Shown piece after piece: positions 21,783 through 32,094 of a stretch of DNA of 64,000 nt (its first letter is position 1; every line of letters starts with the position of its first letter). The notes beneath the pieces were generated by a model. That model was not told the origin of the DNA. It searched no databases and saw only the letters and a list, made by a program, of their open reading frames with translations. Position numbers and translations under genes: made by a program. Origin of the DNA: Corythucha ciliata (taxonomy: Eukaryota > Arthropoda > Insecta > Hemiptera > Tingidae); the NCBI GenBank assembly GCA_038030265.1, contig CM075941.1, forward strand, positions 1,550,001 to 1,614,000, given 5' to 3'.

Positions 21783-22050
21783 AATTAAACTGATGTTATC
21801 CGGACGACGATGGAAGGGCATAGCCCAACACAATTCGAGTTTCAAGAAACAATGGACCTGGGTGGGGTTCGGCTTAGCTTATCCCTCGGAGTACGACTCC
21901 CAAAGGCGTCTCCGTGGCGCAATTGACAGCGTGCTGGACTGGTAATCCAGAGGTTGCGGGTTCAAATCCCGCCGGGGAGCCGTTTTTTCTCGAAACTCGA
22001 ATTGTGTTGGGCTATGCTCTTCCATCGTCGTCCGGATAACATCAGTTTAA
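21783..22050 (+). mobile_element. Foldback element carrying a tRNA-Thr-like sequence (copy 1)
   Basis: The left arm 21783-21853 and the right arm 21980-22050 are near-perfect inverted repeats of about 70 bp, sharing ACTGATGTTATCCGGACGAC at the outer end and an AATTCGAGTTTC word at the inner end. Left-arm sequence may extend outward to about 21740. A GGGTTCGGCTTAGCTTATCC-type spacer and then a tRNA-like core fill the centre. Related elements lie at 44310-44493 and 44615-44803, so this is a family. No protein is encoded. Confidence 0.75.
21908..21980 (+). tRNA. tRNA-like cloverleaf, anticodon position GGT (Thr), inside foldback copy 1
   Basis: The sequence folds by eye into all four arms: acceptor GTCTCCG/CGGGGAG, D-stem GCGC/GCGT, anticodon stem CTGGA/TCCAG with loop CTGGTAA, variable AGGTT and T-arm GCGGG-TTCAAAT-CCCGC. 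U33 is present and bases 34-36 read GGT. The B box GGTTCAAATCC is consensus and the A box TGGCGCAATTGA is close to consensus. The first acceptor pair is G-G and position 19 is A, so it may be a mobile tRNA copy or a decaying one. Length is 72-73 nt, normal for this class. Confidence 0.6.
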
Positions 22051-22059
22051 ATAAGTAAA

Positions 22060-22900
22060 AATTCAACATTTTTTATACATAATAACGGGTTTTAACTCAA
22101 AACTGACGTTTTTTAACAAAAAAAACTGAATATTTCACTATAGTATAAGTGAATGTTTTACTTCAAAACTGACGTTTCTACGCCAAAGACGAAGTGTTTA
22201 CGCCTAAACTAAAAATTTCACAGCACAACTTTTAAAATCCAAGTCTTTACCCCCAAAACTGGTGGAGTTCCGCCTAAAAATGGCGGGTTTAACCCGAAAC
22301 GGATCAAAAACGAATGAACTTAATTACAATTAACAGACCACTCAGTACTAAAAACTGCCGATTTTATCCTTCAATTGGCAATTTTAGTTCAAAAAAACAA
22401 AAAACGTACAATTCCTGGCCAAAGATAGCGTGCCTCCCCCCCTCCAAATTAAGATGCTACTACAAAACTGGCGAGTCTAACCTAAAACTAAACTTTACTG
22501 TTCCATTTCAAAAATGAATATTTTACACCCGAAACGACAATTTCCCCTCAAAATTAGATAATTTACTCCAAAACTGACAATGTCACACTTTAACTTAAGT
22601 TTTCCCCAAAATGGGTGATTTTAGGCCATTCTGCCATGAAAACAGGTGATTTCACAATGAATTTATCGCAAATGTGACGATTTTATAATAATACAGACGA
22701 TTTCACGCCACAGCTGACGTGTTGCCTCATAACTGATGCGTTAATACAAAACTGGTCATTTTACCCCAAACAAAAATTACGATTTCATCCCAAAAACGTT
22801 CCTAAACTGACGATTTTACCTATCACTTTACCTCAAAACTGAATATTTTACTTCAAAATTGACATTTTACTTTGTTGGGCACAGCTTTTCAGAGCACAAA
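22060..22900. repeat. Repeat D array (AAAACTGACGATTTTACCC-like units)
   Basis: Roughly 20-bp to 35-bp degenerate units with the words AAAACTGACGATTTTA and CCCAAAACT recur through 840 bp. The word AAACTGACGATT is also part of repeat B, suggesting shared ancestry. No conserved coding frame. Confidence 0.6.
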
Positions 22901-23770
22901 GAGTCAATTTTGACGATTTCAAAGCTTGAATAGCCATTGCCATTTTTAGGGCGCATAAAGTCAGTCTTTCCAGTTATAGGAACGAATAGTACTTACGTCC
23001 CAAGTCAAGGCGAGAACAGCCAGGTTGGCCATTTTCAGCGCTCCGAATGGTCTATTTGGCCATTTTCAAGGCAGAAGTCACTTGTTCAGACATTTTTAGA
23101 GCTCGATTCGTCAGGTAATCCATTTCTAGAGCTCGTAAAGTAAATTCGGCAATTTCTAGGGTTCAAATATAGTAATTTTAGCCATTTTAAAGACACGAAT
23201 CGTCAGTTTTGCCAGTTTTGGGCTCAAATACCTAGTTCATGAAGCCAAGGCCATGAAGTTTGACCATTCCTGGTGCGCAAATTGTCGATTTTGCCATTTT
23301 CAGGGAAGGAATCATCATTTTAGACATTTCCAGGGCACGTGAAGTCATTTTGGCCGATTTCAGGGCTTGATTAGTCCGTCAAGCCAAAAGCGCGCATTAT
23401 GGTCATTATATGTCTCAAGAATGGCCAGTCTGATCAATTTTAGCGCACGAATGGTCGATTTAGCTACTTTCGGGGGGTAATCATTATCTTTTTAGGCCTT
23501 TTCAGAAGTTCACCAGTCGCCACCAATTTTTAGGGCGCGTGAAGTCGAGTTTTAGCAATTTTCAAAACGCGAATTCGACAGTTTTGTATTTTTGGGCGTT
23601 AGTTTAGTTACTTTAGCCGTTTTAATAGTGCAAATTACTAGTTTTTACTATTTTTAGGCAGTGAAAACGCTGTCAAACCAGTTTTAGAACGAACCACACC
23701 ATTTTTCTAGCCCGTCTCATGAGCAAATACTGAATCCGCGTCTGTCTGCGAAAATGGTATTCTAGGACGC
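22901..23770. repeat. Repeat B array, reverse orientation
   Basis: Degenerate ~30-35-bp units of the type GCCATTTTCAGGGC, ACGAATCGTCAGTTTT. These are the reverse complement of the units at 28290-28524 and 32095-33180. Confidence 0.6.
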
Positions 23771-23944
23771 AAAAACGGCGCATTTGGTCTTTGAACTATG
23801 TCACCCTTGCGATATCCGTTTTGTGAGCTACAAAACCCGTTGAAATTTATTTTTTTTATTAGTGAAATCCGTGAAGTTATTTTTTTAGTGAGCGCCGACG
23901 AAACAAAATGTGATTATCCTGAAAGATTTGTACTTTCAGAATGC

Positions 23945-24035
23945 ATCTAGGGGTGGGCAACTGCCCCACTGAATCTACATTTTTGAGTACAGGGGAGGGC
24001 AGCTGCCTAGCCCTGCCCCCATCTGGCTATGCCTA
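23945..24035. repeat. Short G/C-rich palindromic repeat, copy 2
   Basis: Relative of 15068-15152: GGGTGGGCAACTGCCCCACT followed by a GGGGAGGGCAGCTGCC word and a CCCTGCCCCC tail. The two copies share order and spacing of the palindromic words. Confidence 0.4.
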
Positions 24036-24259
24036 TGTTCCTAGTAAAATTCGTACATTGCAGTTTTTGATCCATGACTCACCTTCATGTTTGCATTTGA
24101 TGCTGTGGGTTCGCCGTTCATAGGAGTTTTCCACGGATAAAGTTAGAAAAAGAATTATGTATTTTTTTATAACCGATGCAAAAACACGTGAGCTAGACAA
24201 TTTCGTTGATAAACCTGACTAAACAGTGATAGGGACATTAAAAAGTTATAGAACAGGCC

Positions 24260-24510
24260 CTCAGTAGTCACTTAAGTGACAAAATCACTGGTTTTTGTCA
24301 CAGTGACTGCACAGTCACCGGAGCTAGCTGTCACTGTGACCGACAAAAGCTGTCACGTCACACCTCTAGGTGCCACTGCACTGCGATCCCCGCCCCCGCG
24401 GCTCCCAACCCGTTCTGGCAAGACCAAGACGGGGAGCACCCGGCTCACCAGAACCGTGAGGTGGCTGAAGGTCTGAGGTCGAAACGGAGACTGGACCGCG
24501 CCTTGGGTGC
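24260..24510 (-). repeat. Dispersed repeat, copy 2 (inverted partner of 20870-21110)
   Basis: On the minus strand the words GGTCCAGTCTCCGTTTC, CTCAGACCTTCAG and a GTGACAGCT/GTCACTGTGAC region appear in the same order as in copy 1. It includes a short internal palindrome around TGTCACAGTGACTGCACAGTC. Confidence 0.55.
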
Positions 24511-24589
24511 AGTCTTCGTGAATGTTTGGTGGGCGCATAGCCCCCTTACATCCGATTTGTTATAATTTGAGCGGATGTCGAATTAGGAG

Positions 24590-25020
24590 ACGTGGAGATG
24601 CCACCAGCACATACGAGGTATAGTAGCGGACCCAGCACGCTGCCTTGGGGAAATTCCAGCACGAATAAGCCGTGTGCGAGATATGACTACAGACAGTGGG
24701 TGTCGGGAAGTGCGGATTTGAGTTTAAAGAGCAAGCCAGGGTGCCACACTCGATCGAATGCTTTCTCGGAGTCGGCAAAAAGCCCTACGCAAGTTTCTTT
24801 TTTCTCGTATGTATCCAGTATTTTGTCGACCAAACGGTGCAGCTAATGGATACATGAATGGGCGTTTCGGAATCCGAATTGAGTTGCTGGTATGTAGGAT
24901 TCGAGGTGATAAACTAGTAGGTAGGATCAATTTTTCAAGGATCTTGGACAGAAGAGGAAGCAGACTGATTGGACGGTAACTATGGGGGGTTGTTGGCAGG
25001 TTTATTATAAATTAGGATGA
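24590..25020 (-). pseudogene. Jockey-like LINE reverse-transcriptase fragment
   Basis: Minus-strand frames encode SYRPISLLPLLSKILEKLI near 24990-24930, the polymerase motif FADSEKAFDRVWHPG near 24790-24750 and [11 protein letters not shown] near 24645-24615. These are consecutive RT motifs of jockey-superfamily LINEs. At least one frameshift and a stop separate them. The sequence ends after the PQGSVLGP motif, so the catalytic ADD motif is missing. It lies on the same strand and just downstream of an ORF1 of matching type (25145-25982); the endonuclease that should lie between them is deleted. Confidence 0.75.
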
Positions 25021-25144
25021 CTATACGGAGTGCTTCCATTTGGATGGTATATAGCCTAGTAGTAAACAAGAATTACTTGTTCTAGGTGGTTTTATTTTGT
25101 TAAGATCTATCTCACGATTAGTGGCGGCTGGTTCGGGATAAATT

Positions 25145-25982
25145 TTAAAGGGTGATGGCGGTGGGGTTGTTCGACTCTATTGCAGTTTTATGTGTACTGG
25201 ACACACGCGATAGTTTGCTGTATGTTGCCCTCGGCAGTTCGTGCAAATTGGTGTAGAGTTCGATGGTCTCGAGCATGATTGTGTTGAATGGGAGCCGTCG
25301 CATTTTACGCATCTTTCTCGCATGTGAAAATAGTTCCTCGAATGACCAAATTCTTGACACTTCAGGCATTGAATGTGGTTTGGGCGAGGGGGTTCCACCT
25401 TCACTACAGCGTGGCACAGTCTATTCTGGTTGTATATTTCCGCGTTTTTTGAACTGAGCTTAAGATCAACAAAAAACATCGGTAAAGGTGATTTAGTTAC
25501 GGGATGCAGTACAGGCAGAATTTGTGTGGCATCGTATCCGAGAATGTTGAGCTTCTCTTTTATCACACTGATGTCAGTTGTGTGATGCAGGCCTCTAATG
25601 ACTATCCTAAAGGCTCGATCGCTCTTTAGTTGGTTCGTGTAGTATTCTGCTTTATTAGCTTCGAGAAACTTGATTGCTCCACGGTACCCGTCTATTGTAT
25701 AGCGAAATTCATTTTTACTTTTCCATTAAGTGAAGTGTACTTGAACATTATTGTAGGCTCGAGACTACGGAGTTCTTTTATTGCCAAGTTAATGTTTGCG
25801 ACATTGTTAACGAATATCGGGGGTGAAGTGACTACTTTTTCAACTTGCATTTCACAAGGAGCATCATTGTTTGCTTCTTCCGTTTCAGCGAGAGGTGCAA
25901 ATGGATTTGGAGAAATTACCTCATTTAGTTTCATCTTTTTTCTTGTCGGGTGGTAATTGGCGGAGTTTTTTTTTCTATACAC
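25145..25982 (-). pseudogene. LINE ORF1 (Gag-like, PRE_C2HC and zinc knuckles)
   Basis: The N-terminal part (25982 to about 25700) is an unstructured segment ending in a shift of frame. The next frame encodes AFRIVIRGLHHTTDISVI, then a segment ending in HAVVKVEPPRPNHIQCLKC. This is the pre-zinc domain common in jockey/I ORF1 proteins, which precedes the knuckles. Knuckle residues CLKCQEFGH, CVKCDGSHST and CTNCRGQH follow. The protein would bind LINE RNA. One frameshift near 25705 breaks it. It pairs with the RT fragment at 24590-25020. Confidence 0.75.
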
Positions 25983-26160
25983 GAGAAATGTAACTTAATA
26001 GAATCTGAGCAAAGGGCGCTTCGATAATGACTCGCCGAGAAAGAGAGTAAAAAGATAAATTGAAATAAAAAAGAAAAACACAGTAACTGAATGGGGGAAA
26101 GAAACAGGAGCGGAACGAACTACGTCCTCCCAAGACCGTGTCTCGCGCGCGACTCCGTGG

Positions 26161-26610
26161 ATGTTATTGGCGAAAAAATTGATGGCTCAGGATAATATGA
26201 AGCCCTCCAAAAAGCCAAACCTAAAAAATTACTCAGATGTCGTTATTCTTAAACCAGGAAATCCCTCTTCGCATGAAGCAGACCTTGAGGTAAACAATGT
26301 AGGGAAAAGCAAAAGAAATAGAAACAAGCTGACAAAAGAGGAGGCTGCATCAAAGTTGCGCGTTGTCTAAAAAAAAATCGGGTCTTTTTGTATCTCGCTT
26401 GAATCCTCGCAGGAACAGGAACTACTAGACTGCTTAAGTGAATTGCGTCTAGATTTCGTTAATTGCCGACGACTGAAGACGAGGAATGATTCTTACGCTT
26501 CTTTTTGGATAGAAGTGTACGCTTCGGACTATGAAAGAATCTGTAACGTCGATTTAATGTCCGGTCGGCTGTTTACTTGATCGTTTCCCATATAAGTCTT
26601 GGTCAAGACA
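26161..26610 (+). pseudogene. C-terminal part of a second LINE ORF1
   Basis: Plus-strand frames encode a lysine-rich region (26161-26370) and, in another frame at about 26410-26575, LDFVNCRRLKTRNDSYASF followed by WIEV and a MSGRLF tail. The C..LKTR..SYASF pattern is typical of the end of ORF1 in CR1/L2-like LINEs. The pieces are separated by stops. An endonuclease follows about 100 bp downstream on the same strand, as expected for such a LINE. Confidence 0.5.
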
Positions 26611-26643
26611 GAACTCAAGATCCTCAACTATGACTAGGAAATA

Positions 26644-27588
26644 TTGGCGGTGAAGGAGGCTGTTCCGGGGAAACGAAACCGTCGCCGTGATCTAAATTTG
26701 GAAAAAGGGAATAAAAATGAAAGGCTGTCTGCAATGGTTCTGAACGTACTGTGTCTCCGCCGGAAATTAGAGGTAATCGAGACATTCCTACTGGGTTATC
26801 CGAAGTTAAATGTTCTTGTGGTTAGAGAGCATTGGCTGAAAACAAATTAAGTGGATCGGTATGTGTTTGACTCGTGCAAGCTTGCATCGTTCTTCTGCAG
26901 GAAAACTAAAGCCCTGTTCACACGATGCAATGTTTGAAGTTATATTGCATGCTGGTTTTTTAAAAACATGTTCCTTGGTAGTGACCGGATGTTTTTAAAA
27001 ATCCAGCATGCAATTTAGCTTCAAACATTGTATCGTGTGAACAGGGCTTAATAAGCATGGAGGAGCCACCATTCTTATTATAAACAATCTTAAGTACACG
27101 GAAATAGACAAAATAAATAAATTAAGTAAAGAATTTGACTGCGAATTAGCTTGTGTGAAATTGATAGATCTCAATACCATTGTGCTATCTGTCTATAGAT
27201 CACCGCAGGGAAGCTTCGATTTCTTCATTGGTACCCAGCACTCCACACTTCATCTGCTGTCAGGGCACGATTCTTTCCTATTTTTTGCTGGCGACTGGAA
27301 TGTCCATTTTGACAACAAAAATTATTGTAAGGAAGCCGCCGAGTTGCATGAAATCTTAATTTCAACGTATGAGGTTCGTTCCATTGTTTCGCACTAGCTA
27401 CACTAGTGTAGCAAGCGGGGCTCTTGCGGGTCCTTTGACTGTCATCGTGAATAAAATATTTGAGACAGGCATATATCTTCAGAAATTGAAAGTAAATCTC
27501 GTAATACCAGTGGTTAAATCAGGGAAGGTGGAAGGTATAAATGACTATCGACCCATAGCCATCTTTCCGGTCATCTCTAAAGCCGCGT
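26644..27588 (+). pseudogene. LINE endonuclease and start of reverse transcriptase, split by a MITE
   Basis: The frame encodes the start of an apurinic-type endonuclease (LNVLCLRRKLEVIETF then VREHWLKTN), is interrupted at 26910 by a MITE, and resumes with KHGGATILI, IVLSVYRSP and FFAGDWNVHFDN, all endonuclease motifs. At about 27400 there is a jump to the start of RT (LAGPLTVIVNKIF, KVNLVIPVVKSGK, INDYRPIAIFPVISKA), so the region between them is deleted. RT then ends at about 27588 in unrelated sequence that begins GCCGCGTCCACACTTG. Product is non-functional. Confidence 0.75.
26910..27048. mobile_element. 139-bp Harbinger-like MITE with TAA target duplication
   Basis: Inverted arms start AGCCCTGTTCACACGAT (left) and match the right end on the other strand over about 46 bp. 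TAA at 26907-26909 is repeated at 27049-27051. Disregarding the insert and one TAA lets the LINE endonuclease frame continue, which fixes the boundaries. A 3-bp TWA duplication is typical of PIF/Harbinger elements. Confidence 0.8.
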
Positions 27589-28289
27589 CCACACTTGTAA
27601 CAAACTGCCGCAGGGCGGAGGAGCGGAGCGGCAAGGTCGAACAAATTGGGTGAACATTCTGCCGAACCGAACATCGCTCTGCTCCCCGTTCCGTTCCACG
27701 GGAGGAGCAGTGAAATGATGAGGAGCGCTCTTGGTCAGTCTCTTTTGTCGTTCAACCCAGTTTGTTCCGTTTCTTTCCAGTGGTTAATCGGACGGGATCT
27801 CTGAGTTTTAATTTAATTGTTAATTAAACTTTTTACTTAAACATTTCAATTGCACCATGAGCTCGGGCCCCACTAATTATTTCTTATCCCACTCCATACT
27901 TGATTGATTATTCGAATGATTTTTAACTTCTAATGAAATCTGCACTGACACCAGCTATGAGACAAAAGCATACGACTAGTAAAAATAAATACGTTTCACG
28001 TAAAAAACAAATGCGAGAAAACGCGGGCTCAGTCAGTTTGCAACAGTAGCGGATCCAAGGGAGGGGCCTCAGGGGCCATGGCCCCTCCCTTGGAGTACGG
28101 CCCCATTCCTGGAATCGCGAGGTCACAGGATATTATTTTTGGTGAAAGCCAAGCTCCCAGAATATTACGAAAGATTGAAAATCGCCGCATTAAACTTGAA
28201 AAGAGGGCAAAATCGTTGTTTTTGACAAAATTTCGTCCCCAACGACCCGGAGAATAGAATTTGCATGAATCTCGTAGGCGAAATAATTT
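27589..28289. other. 0.7 kb without a gene; fragments of G/C-rich repeats
   Basis: The first ~180 bp contain CGGAGGAGCGGAGCGG-type words and may be a MITE fragment that truncates the upstream LINE; similar words occur near 33400-33500. At 28047-28110 a CAGTAGCGGATCCAAGG terminus and a GGGGCCATGGCCCC palindrome resemble hAT-type ends. Neither is proven. Confidence 0.35.
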
Positions 28290-28524
28290 AAGATTTCGTC
28301 CCCAACGAAATAGCCAAACTATGACTGTTCCGCTCCCTAAAAATGGCTAAACTGGCTGTAATCGCGCCCCAAAGTGGCAAAATTGACGATTAGTGCCTTG
28401 CAAAGGGCTGAACTGACTATATGTATATTTGCGCCCTAAAAATTGCCAAACTTGAAATTCCTGCTCTCTATGATTGACTTCAAGTACCCTGAAAATGGCT
28501 AAGCTGACGATTATCGCAGCCCTA
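28290..28524. repeat. Repeat B array, left part
   Basis: Degenerate ~30-bp units such as AAAATGGCTAAACTGGC, GTAATCGCGCCCC. The array continues at 32095 on the far side of the copia element, showing the copia element inserted into it. Confidence 0.65.
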
Positions 28525-28529
28525 AAAAT

Positions 28530-28646
28530 TATTGAAATGAATTACGAGGACCTTTTAACGAAGAGAACAAAACGAGAAGTGAATTTTTTTATTTATAAAC
28601 ATATGAGATGATTCATTATAAGAGAGGTTGGTGATATTTTCCAACA
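28530..28646 (-). repeat. 3' LTR of the copia element
   Basis: On the minus strand it starts TGTTGGAAAATATCACC and ends CATTTCAATA. It includes TTATAATG and TTTATAAATAAA words that could serve as promoter and poly-A signals. The end is ATA, not the usual CA; the boundary is set by where both copies stop matching. Confidence 0.85.
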
Positions 28647-28659
28647 CCCCCTCTCAACC
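28647..28659 (-). other. Polypurine tract of the copia element
   Basis: GGTTGAGAGGGGG on the minus strand lies directly before the 3' LTR, where plus-strand DNA synthesis is primed in LTR elements. Confidence 0.7.
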
Positions 28660-28689
28660 GAGCTAGGTTGTAAGGATCATCCCAATCTT

Positions 28690-28800
28690 CTGTCTCGAGA
28701 TTTGAAATTTCTCGCCTTGAAGAGGTTTTGTGAATGCGTCAGCTTCCATCAATGCGGTAGGACAATACTCTACAGAAATTCTACTCTGGATCAACTTAAA

Positions 28801-28841
<41 letters not shown>

Positions 28842-29204
28842 AGCTTCCATGGGCGTTTTACACGGTTTAGCGTCTTCTAGTCCGCAGTTTTGTATAAGTT
28901 TTCTGATTTTGTTATTCTGATCCATTAAGAACCCGTCTTCTGTGCGTTCTATTTTAACTCCCAAATAGTTCGTGGGCTCTCCAAGATTTTTGAATTCGAA
29001 GTTTTGGTTCAAAAGTTGAGTAATTTCTTCGATCTCCCTTTTCTCTCCAGCTACGAGGAGATCGTCGACGTAAACGAGAATGTACGACCATTTTCCGTTG
29101 ATATATCGAGAATACAAACAGGGGTCGCTTGATGAACGTGTGAACCCAGATGATTGGAGAACTCCATTCAATTTCGCATTCCAGCAGCGAGCAGCTTGCC
29201 TCAA
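28690..29204 (-). pseudogene. Copia reverse transcriptase C-terminal part and RNase H remnant
   Basis: This frame holds RQAARCWNAKL, the catalytic YVDDLLVAG motif and NYLGVKIERT, i.e. the core and end of copia RT. After TPME at about 28843 it meets a run of ~38 T (28803-28840). Beyond the run the sequence resumes with VEYCPTALMEADAFTKPL, the C-terminal end of copia RNase H. Most of RNase H is therefore missing, and the T run sits exactly at the junction. A frame change separates this piece from the upstream gag-pol at about 29205. Confidence 0.8.
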
Positions 29205-31933
29205 CCCATAAACGCTCTTGCGTAGCTTGAGGGGTCGACGAATCCTGGGGGTTGGGACATGTAGACTTCTTCCTTCAAGTCACCGTTTAAAAATACGGTT
29301 TTAACGTCCATATGTCGAATTTCTAATTTCTTTGTTGCTACAACAACGAATAAAGTTTTTACAGTGGTGTGCCTGACTACCGGAGCGAATACGGCGTCGT
29401 AATCTTTTCCGTATTTCTGTGAGAAGCCTTTCGCAACTAGCCGGGCTTTGTATCTTGTTACGTTGTCGTGTGCGTCGCGTTTCAATTTGAAAACCCACTT
29501 CGATCCGACTGGCTTTCTTCCTTTGGGTAGAGTGACTAAATCCCATGAGTTGTTTTCATGCATTGATGCTATTTCTTCTTTCGCTGCATTAACCCATTTC
29601 ACCCTCTCGGTTTGCGGAAGATTCATTACTTCATCCCAGTCTTCAGGTTCTTTGTTCGCGTCGCTCATTGAATAGGATTGGAAGCGAGTAGGGGGAAGGC
29701 CTTTGTTGATCCTTGACGATCGTCTTGGCTCAACAGGCTCGAGAATTTGTTCGTCTGCCACGTCCATTTTAGTATTTATTTGTGGTCGAGGTGATTGACG
29801 CTTTCCTTCGGTTATGAATACTTCAGTTTCAGGATAGGTGTCATTTTTCTCATTTTGTAGACATCCTTCATTTATGAATTTAACGTCACGTGAAACATAA
29901 ACTTTCTTTTCATCTGAGCTCCAAAGTCTGTACCCTTTGGATTCTACCGAGTAGCCAACAAATATACGTGGTTTCGAACGAGGTTGAAATTTGTCCTTAT
30001 TCGGAGTTTTGTCCAACGAAAAGGCTTCTGTTCCGAATACTCTGAAATACGAAACATCAGGTCGCTTATTGTACCAGACGGCGTACGGAAGTTGGCCGTT
30101 TATAGCCCTAGATGGACATCGATTTCGAATGTGACAAGCGGTCGAAACGGCTTCGGCCCATAAAACGTGTGGTTGTTTTGATTCGTCGAGAAGACATCGG
30201 GCCATTTCTTGAAGAGTGCGGTTCATTCTCTCAGCTACCCCTTGTTGCTCCGGAGTATAGGCTGTCGACACTCTTCTCTGAATCCCTTTTGCAGACAGAT
30301 ATTGGTCGAACTTTGCGTTGCGGTATTCACCGCCGTTATCAGTTTGCAACATTTTGATCCTCCTTCCTGTCTGATTTTCGACGAGTTCTTTGTATTTCTT
30401 GAAACAGTTCAGTGCTTCACTTTTGTTTTTGATAAAGTAAACAACACACCAACGAGAGTAGTCGTCGATAAACGTAATGAAGTACCGATTGTGACTTATG
30501 GATTCCGATCGCATCGGTCCACAAATGTCTGAGTATATGACTTCTAATACGTCAGATGTTCTCTTTTCGGAATGAGCTTTAGGAAAAGGTAAACGAGTCA
30601 TTTTCCCTCTTAAACAGGCTCGAAAACGGCTCAGAGCATCGTCAGTCTCAATGTATTCTAGACCCGTAACAAGCTTCTTTGATATGACGCTTTTGAGGTC
30701 GTTCAAGTTCAAGTGACCGAATTTCTTGTGCCATGTTTCGATGTCATCTGACGAATCTTTTGTCATAGTGAATGCTTTTTCTCCACTGGCCTTTACGTAA
30801 TAAAGTCCATCTTTTCGATCGGCAGAAAGTACCACCTTTCCTTTCTCGTTGCGAACGATTGCTTTCTCCTTTTTGAAAAGAACTTCATAACCGTGATCAG
30901 TTATTTTCCCGACGGAGATCAAATTTTGTCGAAGATCTGGCACGAGGACGGTTTCATTCAACGAAATCGTTTGGTTTTCTTTGTCATTTTGAATTTCTAA
31001 TTTGACGAGTCCTTTGGCTTTTACTTCTGTACTTGAATTGTTGGCGAGGTTCAGCTTATGATTACTAAGCTTTTTGAGATTGATGAATTTCCTCTCGTCT
31101 TGACACATATGCGAGGTGCACCCACTGTCAAGGCACCAGTTTTCTAATCCACGAGTGTTCTGAATTTCATTCACCGACAGCGAACATTGAAAACCATTCT
31201 GCTCTTGGGCATTCGCGGAGTGCAAAGACTTTTTAGGACAGTTTGACGCTTTGTGTCCCAATTCTTTACATCGATTACAGCGGAATCGAAACTTTCCATC
31301 AGTATTTTTCTTAGGAAATTCTCGAAATTTTTTCGTTTTAGATATCAACGCGTCGCTGTTTTCATTTGTAGCGTGACGAGCGTCGCTTTCTTCGAAAATT
31401 TTAATTTTAAGTGCGTCAGGAGCAGGGAGAGTGTCACGAGATTCGATGGCGCATCTAAAATTTTCAAATTCGTCCGGTAGACTGTACAAGAGCATTATGG
31501 TCAAGAGATCGCCATTAATTTCAACTTCCATTTCCTGAAGTTTATCAACGGTCTCAAAGAATTTGTTAACATGCTCTCTAACGTCTTCTCCCGAATTCAT
31601 TTTGTGTAGCATAATTTTCTTCAGTAGAGTAGCTTTTCGCGCTGGTCCTTTTGATTGGTATATCGAATGAAGCTTATCCCAGACTTCCTTTGATGTTTGA
31701 CAGTTCTTCACTTGTCTTACTTCAGAAGGACTTATTGAAAGAATCAAATCGGCTCGAGCTTTTCGATCTGCCAAGTTCCAATCTTGTGCTTCGGCTTCGT
31801 TTTCTGGGCGCTGTTTCGTTCCAGAAACAAATTCCCATGAGTCCGATTTAATCAAGAGAGCTTCAGCTTGTAGCTTCCACGAATCGAAATTATCTTTTCT
31901 CAAACTTTCAATTCGGTATACCGACCCATTCAT
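29201..31933 (-). pseudogene. gag-pol: Copia Gag-protease-integrase and start of RT
   Basis: One 910-residue frame starts at ATG 31933. It has a Gag domain (1-205), a CCHC knuckle CNRCKELGHKASNC (219-232), protease CLDSGCTSHM (near 267), the integrase zinc region with WHKKFGHLN (near 404), then the catalytic core with YSDICGP, LQTDNGGEY and QQGVAERMNR, and the start of RT (WVFKLKRD, RYKARLVAKGF, HMDVKTVFLNGDL). The frame is lost near 29220, just before the SVYGLRQAARCW motif that lies in another frame, apparently with a few residues missing. Up to that point all catalytic residues are present. Confidence 0.85.
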
Positions 31934-31972
31934 TTTTCGAATTTCTGTTATGCGACAATAAGTCTCGTAATC

Positions 31973-32089
31973 TATTGAAATGAATTACGAGGACCTTTTA
32001 ACGAAGAGAACAAAACGAGAAGTGAATTTTTTTATTTATAAACATATGAGATGATTCATTATAAGAGAGGTTGGTGATATTTTCCAACA
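31973..32089 (-). repeat. 5' LTR of the copia element
   Basis: Same 117 bp as 28530-28646. On the minus strand it is followed by GATTACGAGACTTATTGTCG, where the primer site should lie; I could not name the primer tRNA. The Gag ATG is 39 nt past the LTR. Confidence 0.85.
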
Positions 32090-32094
32090 AAAAT

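Larger units (their letters stand above)
28530..32089 (-). mobile_element. Ty1/copia retrotransposon, identical LTRs, 5-bp target duplication
   Basis: LTRs at 28530-28646 and 31973-32089 are 117 bp and, by my reading, identical. AAAAT at 28525-28529 is repeated at 32090-32094. Between them lie gag-pol (minus strand) and a purine tract next to the 3' LTR. The element is only about 3.56 kb because RNase H is largely deleted. Identical LTRs imply recent integration, yet coding capacity is broken, so it probably moved with help from another copy, or part of the damage is a sequence-assembly artefact. Confidence 0.9.

Noticed and set aside
24592..24846. 84-codon plus-strand frame overlapping a LINE fragment
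   Set aside because: Antisense to reverse-transcriptase motifs on the minus strand, which are clearly the real coding remnant.
28702..28920. 72-codon plus-strand frame with a long lysine run
   Set aside because: The lysines come from the homopolymer run; the frame is antisense to copia RT/RNase H.
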